Assembly: GCA_030696455.1 (NCBI GenBank)
Contig: JAUYSH010000071.1
Span: 1-34,575, forward strand
Direction: 5' to 3'
From: Elusimicrobiota bacterium
GTDB taxonomy: Bacteria; Elusimicrobiota; Elusimicrobia; UBA1565; UBA9628
DNA: 34,575 nucleotides
Positions 30,960 through 34,575 of the stretch are shown piece by piece. The notes beneath the pieces were generated by a model. The model saw only the letters and a list, made by a program, of their open reading frames with translations. It had not been told where the DNA came from and did no database searches. The translations under genes and the position numbers were made by a program. Numbering within the stretch: position 1 is the stretch's first letter; the number at the start of each line of letters is the position of its first letter.

Positions 30960-31604
30960 TCAGGGTGCCCGGAGCAGCTTCGCCAGGTCGTCGTAGCCGT
31001 TCTTCTCGGCCATGTCCGCCGCCGTCTTACGGTCAGGGCCGAGCGTCGTGATGTCGGCGCCGCGAGCGAGCAGCATCGCGACCGTCTTCGCGTGCCCCTT
31101 CTTGGCCGCGAGCATGAGCGGGGTCCGGCCGTTGGGATCGCGCCCCTCGAGGCGCGCGCCGCGGTCGAGAAGCAAGGCGGCCATGTCCGTCTGCCCCTTG
31201 AAGGCCGCCCACATCAGCGCGTTCCAGCCGATATCGTCCGTCGCCCCGATGTTCGCCCCCCCATCGAGCAGAGCGGCGACGCCGTCCCCGCTGCCCCAGC
31301 GCGCCGCGACCATGATCGCGGTGAGGCCCTTGCGGTCGCGCGCCTCGAGGCGGGCGCCCCGGGAGATCAGATGCGTCACCAATGGCGTGTGGTTGCGCAC
31401 CGCGGCCCACATCAGGGGCGTCCAGGCGTCGCCCGGGTTGCGCGCCTCAAGGTCGACGCCCTCATCGAGCAGGAGGACGACGGTCTTCATGTCCCCGTTT
31501 CTGGCGGAGCGCAGCAGGCGCTCCTCGCGCTCGGCGGGAGTGTCGCCCTCGCCGCCGCAGGAGGCGGCCAACGGAAGCAGAAGGCACAAAGCCAAAGTGC
31601 GCAT
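30960..31604 (-). CDS. Ankyrin-repeat lipoprotein
   Basis: The 214-residue protein has a lipoprotein-type signal peptide (MRTLALCLLLPLAASC, with candidate lipid-bearing C16) followed by about five ankyrin repeats: GDMKTVVLLLDEGVDLEARNPGDAWTPLMWAAVRNHTPLV, GLTAIMVAARWGSGDGVAALLDGGANI, WNALMWAAFKGQTDMAALLLDRGARLE, RTPLMLAAKKGHAKTVAMLLARGADI and KTAADMAEKNGYDDLAKLL. Ankyrin repeats mediate protein-protein contacts; a role in the cell envelope fits the lipid anchor. ATG 31604 (second of two consecutive ATG codons) is seven bases after TATACT; the other is only four. It would be processed by the LspA encoded in the window. Confidence 0.9.
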   Translation of the reverse strand: MRTLALCLLLPLAASCGGEGDTPAEREERLLRSARNGDMKTVVLLLDEGVDLEARNPGDAWTPLMWAAVRNHTPLVTHLISRGARLEARDRKGLTAIMVAARWGSGDGVAALLDGGANIGATDDIGWNALMWAAFKGQTDMAALLLDRGARLEGRDPNGRTPLMLAAKKGHAKTVAMLLARGADITTLGPDRKTAADMAEKNGYDDLAKLLRAP

Positions 31605-31611
31605 CATCAGC

Positions 31612-31641
31612 AGTATAACCCTCCGCGACGGCTGGTCAATG
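31612..31641 (-). promoter_or_regulatory. Promoter of the ankyrin lipoprotein gene
   Basis: On the minus strand TTGACC (31641-31636), an 18-base spacer and TATACT (31617-31612) precede ATG 31604 by seven bases. Five of six -35 bases match consensus. Confidence 0.65.
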
Positions 31642-31650
31642 TCCGAACGG

Positions 31651-33453
31651 TTACAGGGCACGCAGGGCTTCCAGCTCGTTCCAGCGCAGGAATAAGGCCT
31701 CGACGCGCTGGCGCGCCTCATCGAGGCGCACCTGCCGCTTGATCAACTCCGAGGCGTCGGTCGCCACCGCGGGGTCCTCGAGCGCGGCGCGCGCGAGCGC
31801 GGCCTCGTTCTCCGCGGCCTTGATGCTCGCCTCCATCTTCTGGAGCTCCCGCTCCTCCTTCGGCGTCAGCGCCCGCTTCGCCGCGGCCGGCGCCGCCGCG
31901 ACCGGATGCATGGCGCCAAGCGAGTCGGATTCTTCCCGCGCCGCCTCCCATTGCGAGAGATCGGCGTAGAAGTTCGAGTTGCCCTTGCCGTCGAGCGCGA
32001 GTATGCGCTGGGAGACGCGCTCGAGCAGGTAGCGGTCGTGGGTCACGAGCACGAGAGCGCCCGGGAACTCCATCATGCTGTTCTCGAGCACCTCCAGCGA
32101 CTGCAGGTCGAGGTCGTTGGTGGGCTCGTCGAGCAATAGTATATCGGCGGGGCGAAGCATGAGGCGGGCGATGAGCACGCGCGCCTGCTCGCCGCCCGAG
32201 AGGCGGCTCAGCGGGTACTCGAGCTGCTCGGTGCGGAACAGGAAGCGCTCCGCCCAGCCGTAGACGTGGACGCGCTGGCCCTTGAAGTCGACGTGCTCGC
32301 CCGCCTCGCACAGCGAACGCTTGAGGGTCTTGGTCATGTCGAGCTGCTCGCGGTGCTGGTCGAAGGTCACGACCTTCAGGTCGTCGGCGCGGCGCAGCGT
32401 GCCCTTGTCCGGCGTGAGCGCGCCCGAGAACAGCTTGAGCAAGGTGGACTTGCCGGACCCGTTCTCGCCGAGCAGCCCGAGCTTATCGCCCGGGGAGAGC
32501 ATGAGGTCGAGAGGACCGAACAGCTTCTTGCCGCCCATCGACTTCTCGACGCCGAGGCAGCGCACAAGGCTCTTGCTGCGGCGCTCGGTGGCGTCGAAGT
32601 CGATCTCGGTCGCGCGGACCTGCGCGTTGCGGAACTTCAGCTCGGCGAGGTCGGAGATCATCTCCCCGGCGCGGTCGATGCGGGCCTGCTGCTTGGTCGT
32701 GCGGGCCTTGGGCCCCTTGCGCAGCCAGGCGATCTCGCCGCGCACGGTGTTCTGCATCGTCTGCTGGAGCGTGGCCTGGTGGCTGAAAAGCTCCTCGCGC
32801 TTCTCGAGGAAGTCGCTGTAGTTGCCCTGGCTCGAGAAGTGGCCGTCCTCGTAGCGCTTGTTGAGCTCGACGACGCGGTTGCACACCCGTTCCAGGAAGC
32901 TGCGGTCGTGGGTGATGGTCAGGAACGCGAAGTCGAGCCCCGACATGAAGCGCTCCAGCCACAGCACCCCCTCGAGGTCGAGATGGTTGGTCGGCTCATC
33001 GAGGAGCAGCAGGTCCGGCTCGCGCAGGACCTGAGACAGGATCGCGAGGCGCTTGCGCCAGCCGCCGGAAAGCTTGTCGACGCGCTGGTCGGGATCCACG
33101 AAGCCGGAACGCTCCATGCCCGACTCGACGCGCATGTCGATCTCCCAGTCCTCGAGATTCAGGCCCTGGAGGGCGCGGTTCAGTTCGTCGCGGACGGTCC
33201 AGCCTTCGCCGACGGTCTCGAAGCGGTCCTGCTGGGCCAGGTAGCCCACGCGCAGGCCGCGGCGCGCGGCGATCTTCCCGTCATCGGAGGTCTCAAGGCC
33301 GGCGAGAATCTTTAACAGCGTGGATTTACCCGCGCCATTAGGCCCGATCAGGCCCGTGCGCTCGCCCTCGAAGAGCCCGAAAGACAGGCCCTCGAAGAGC
33401 GGGCGGATGCCGAAGCTCTTGGTCAGGTTTTGACAGGATAGGAGGATCGCCAC
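31651..33453 (-). CDS. ABC-F family ATPase
   Basis: The 600-residue protein has two nucleotide-binding domains in one chain with no membrane segments: Walker A GPNGAGKST and GENGSGKST, signatures LSGGWRKRL and LSGGEQARV, Walker B LLLLDEPTNHLD and ILLLDEPTNDLD, and the interdomain arm/linker (about residues 190-290) plus a C-terminal coiled coil (ELQKMEASIKAAENEAALARAAL). This is the Uup/EttA-type ABC-F layout; such proteins act on the ribosome or in DNA metabolism, not in transport, and the exact member cannot be assigned. GTG at 33453 gives the family N-terminus (AILLSCQNLTKSFG). TAAGCT lies 13 bases before it. Confidence 0.95.
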   Translation of the reverse strand: MAILLSCQNLTKSFGIRPLFEGLSFGLFEGERTGLIGPNGAGKSTLLKILAGLETSDDGKIAARRGLRVGYLAQQDRFETVGEGWTVRDELNRALQGLNLEDWEIDMRVESGMERSGFVDPDQRVDKLSGGWRKRLAILSQVLREPDLLLLDEPTNHLDLEGVLWLERFMSGLDFAFLTITHDRSFLERVCNRVVELNKRYEDGHFSSQGNYSDFLEKREELFSHQATLQQTMQNTVRGEIAWLRKGPKARTTKQQARIDRAGEMISDLAELKFRNAQVRATEIDFDATERRSKSLVRCLGVEKSMGGKKLFGPLDLMLSPGDKLGLLGENGSGKSTLLKLFSGALTPDKGTLRRADDLKVVTFDQHREQLDMTKTLKRSLCEAGEHVDFKGQRVHVYGWAERFLFRTEQLEYPLSRLSGGEQARVLIARLMLRPADILLLDEPTNDLDLQSLEVLENSMMEFPGALVLVTHDRYLLERVSQRILALDGKGNSNFYADLSQWEAAREESDSLGAMHPVAAAPAAAKRALTPKEERELQKMEASIKAAENEAALARAALEDPAVATDASELIKRQVRLDEARQRVEALFLRWNELEALRAL

Positions 33454-33504
33454 GGGGAGGACGGGGAGCTTAGCATTTCCGGCCGGGCGGCCGCCTGCCC
33501 GAGG

Positions 33505-34575
33505 CTACTTGAGCTCCGCGCCGGCCGCGGCGAACGCGGCTCCCACGACGCTCTGGATCTCCGCGTCGCCGGTCGGGACGGGGCGCCGGCCGCTTTTGGG
33601 GAGTATGTAGTAGCGCACGCTCGCGCTGCGGATGCCGCCGCTCACCGGATGAGGGTCGATGCCCACGGCGCGCGCCACCACGGGCGAGGCCTCGCCGAGC
33701 ACGCCTTTCGGCCCGATGTCGCCGACGATCGCGTAGTAGGTCTTCCCGCCGTAGGTCACCGCCGCGAAGTCGCCCAAGGCGACGTCCTTGTGGGCCTTCT
33801 TGAAATCCCCGGGGATCACGATGAAAGGCGTTCGGCGCGCGTCGAGGCTTTTTCCGCTGACCTGCAGAGCGGTCTCGGGCTGGTAGGTGGTGTCTCCATC
33901 CTTGCCGCCGCCCGGCCCGTCGGCGTCGATGGCCATCTTGGCTTTGAACTCGATGAGGATCGCGTCTTTCTTCGTACGAGAGATCAAGGTCTCGATCACC
34001 GCGGGCCCGCCGGGAGTGAGGCTGAATCGATGACCGCTGGGCACGCCCTCGCCGACATCGAGAGTGCCCGTTTTCGCCGTCCCGGTTTGGGGGTCCGGCG
34101 CGCCCCCGGGGCCGAAGCTTCCCGCGCCCGCCACGTCGCCCGCGCCGCCCGTGGGCGGACCACCCGCGGGCGCGCCGCCGGCGGCTCCCTCTTCCACGGG
34201 CTTGCCCGCCGACGCCTTCGGCTTGCCGGCCGGGACCGCGCCGCCCATTCCGCCGGAGCCGCCGCCTCCGCTTCCGCCGCCTCCACCCCCGCCAGCCCCG
34301 CCGGCTCCCGGTCCTCCTCCCGCGCCCGAGGACGCGGACATCGAAGGAATCTCCTTAAGCTCTTCCGTCTTCGGCCTGGTGACGCCGTCGGCCCCCATGG
34401 GACCAAGTCGCGGCGCGGCCCCCGCGCCGCCCTTCTCGAGGCTTCCCCCGGCCGCCCGGCTGAAGGCGTCCGCGCCGCCCGCCGACGACGCGGTTTCGCC
34501 CCCGGGCGAGCCGGACGCGACGGCACCGCCGGAGCGCGGGGCGGCTCCCGCCCCAGGGGCGACGGGGCCGCCGCC
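33505..34575 (-). CDS. GH75 chitosanase-like protein with Gly-rich N-terminal region (5' end beyond window)
   Basis: The frame is open from the window edge to the TAG stop, so the start lies outside; an internal ATG at 34398 is unlikely to be the true one. The visible N-terminal half is Gly/Ala/Pro/Ser-rich and low-complexity (including long Gly runs near 34250-34320). The C-terminal ~190 residues match the GH75 chitosanase pattern: MAIDADGPGG, DTTYQPETAL, SLDARRTPFIVIPGDF, LGDFAAVTYGGKTYYAIVGDIGPKGVLGEAS and GIDPHPVSGG. GH75 acid residues correspond to the Asp in VGDIGP (33718-33720) and the Glu in LGEAS (33691-33693). Chitosanases hydrolyse beta-1,4-linked glucosamine; the natural target here is unknown. 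Downstream is the ABC-F gene. Confidence 0.75.
   Translation of the reverse strand, partial: GGGPVAPGAGAAPRSGGAVASGSPGGETASSAGGADAFSRAAGGSLEKGGAGAAPRLGPMGADGVTRPKTEELKEIPSMSASSGAGGGPGAGGAGGGGGGGSGGGGSGGMGGAVPAGKPKASAGKPVEEGAAGGAPAGGPPTGGAGDVAGAGSFGPGGAPDPQTGTAKTGTLDVGEGVPSGHRFSLTPGGPAVIETLISRTKKDAILIEFKAKMAIDADGPGGGKDGDTTYQPETALQVSGKSLDARRTPFIVIPGDFKKAHKDVALGDFAAVTYGGKTYYAIVGDIGPKGVLGEASPVVARAVGIDPHPVSGGIRSASVRYYILPKSGRRPVPTGDAEIQSVVGAAFAAAGAELK

Overview
The window is a compact, visibly G+C-rich bacterial chromosome segment. It carries housekeeping genes (ileS, lspA, alaS, mscL, an IleRS/AlaRS pair of loci, one tRNA-Leu), cell-envelope genes (bactofilin, M23 peptidase, OmpA-like protein, exported proteins of unknown function) and an anaerobic metabolism locus (pyruvate:ferredoxin oxidoreductase plus a dihydroorotate-dehydrogenase-like protein). 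Signal peptides, an OmpA C-terminal domain and Lsp point to a diderm. The gene mix, and the many exported proteins with Ala/Pro- or Gly-rich N-termini, would fit a G+C-rich Elusimicrobiota-like lineage, but this assignment is a guess from gene content; no marker gene here settles it. No phage, IS element, CRISPR array or toxin system was seen.

Layout. 1-5213: a small membrane protein, then ileS-lspA on the minus strand, divergent from a three-gene plus-strand operon (small membrane protein, cyclic-nucleotide-binding-fold protein, AI-2E-family membrane protein). 5210-7825: minus-strand genes for an exported SUMF1-like protein, a response-regulator/thioesterase fusion, a frameshifted OmpA-like gene and mscL. 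7908-9580: a hot-dog dehydratase operon (tandem FabA-like protein and a His-less FabZ-like protein). 9717-10106: a pyrimidine-dimer glycosylase-like protein. 10184-14744: nifJ and a DHOD-like gene. 14749-16492: a 32-bp perfect inverted repeat, tRNA-Leu(CAA) and two exported proteins. 16495-22752: a long minus-strand series (M23 peptidase-bactofilin; SurA_N protein-PfkB kinase-ABC ATPase-ABC permease-polysaccharide deacetylase). 22872-27322: an exported HD/PDE-like protein, a YchJ-like SEC-C protein bracketed by inverted repeats, an HI0933-type flavoprotein and a dienelactone hydrolase. 27390-34575: alaS, two small hypotheticals, an ankyrin lipoprotein, an ABC-F ATPase and a GH75 chitosanase-like protein cut by the window edge.

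Three themes stand out. First, many transcription units begin with a sigma70-type -10 hexamer (TAnnnT) only 5-7 bases before the ATG and with no Shine-Dalgarno sequence, which predicts leaderless mRNAs as a routine mode of expression; internal operon genes are instead coupled by ATGA/GTGA/TTGA overlaps. Second, a GGTGCCAGGCC-headed repeat family occurs as a perfect 32-bp hairpin beside the tRNA and as a 28-bp imperfect inverted pair around the YchJ-like gene, resembling REP/BIME-type elements. Third, several proteins have unusual architecture: a REC domain fused to a YbgC-type thioesterase, a tandem FabA protein with one intact and one broken active site, and a secreted HD-domain protein with cyclic-nucleotide-phosphodiesterase-like motifs.
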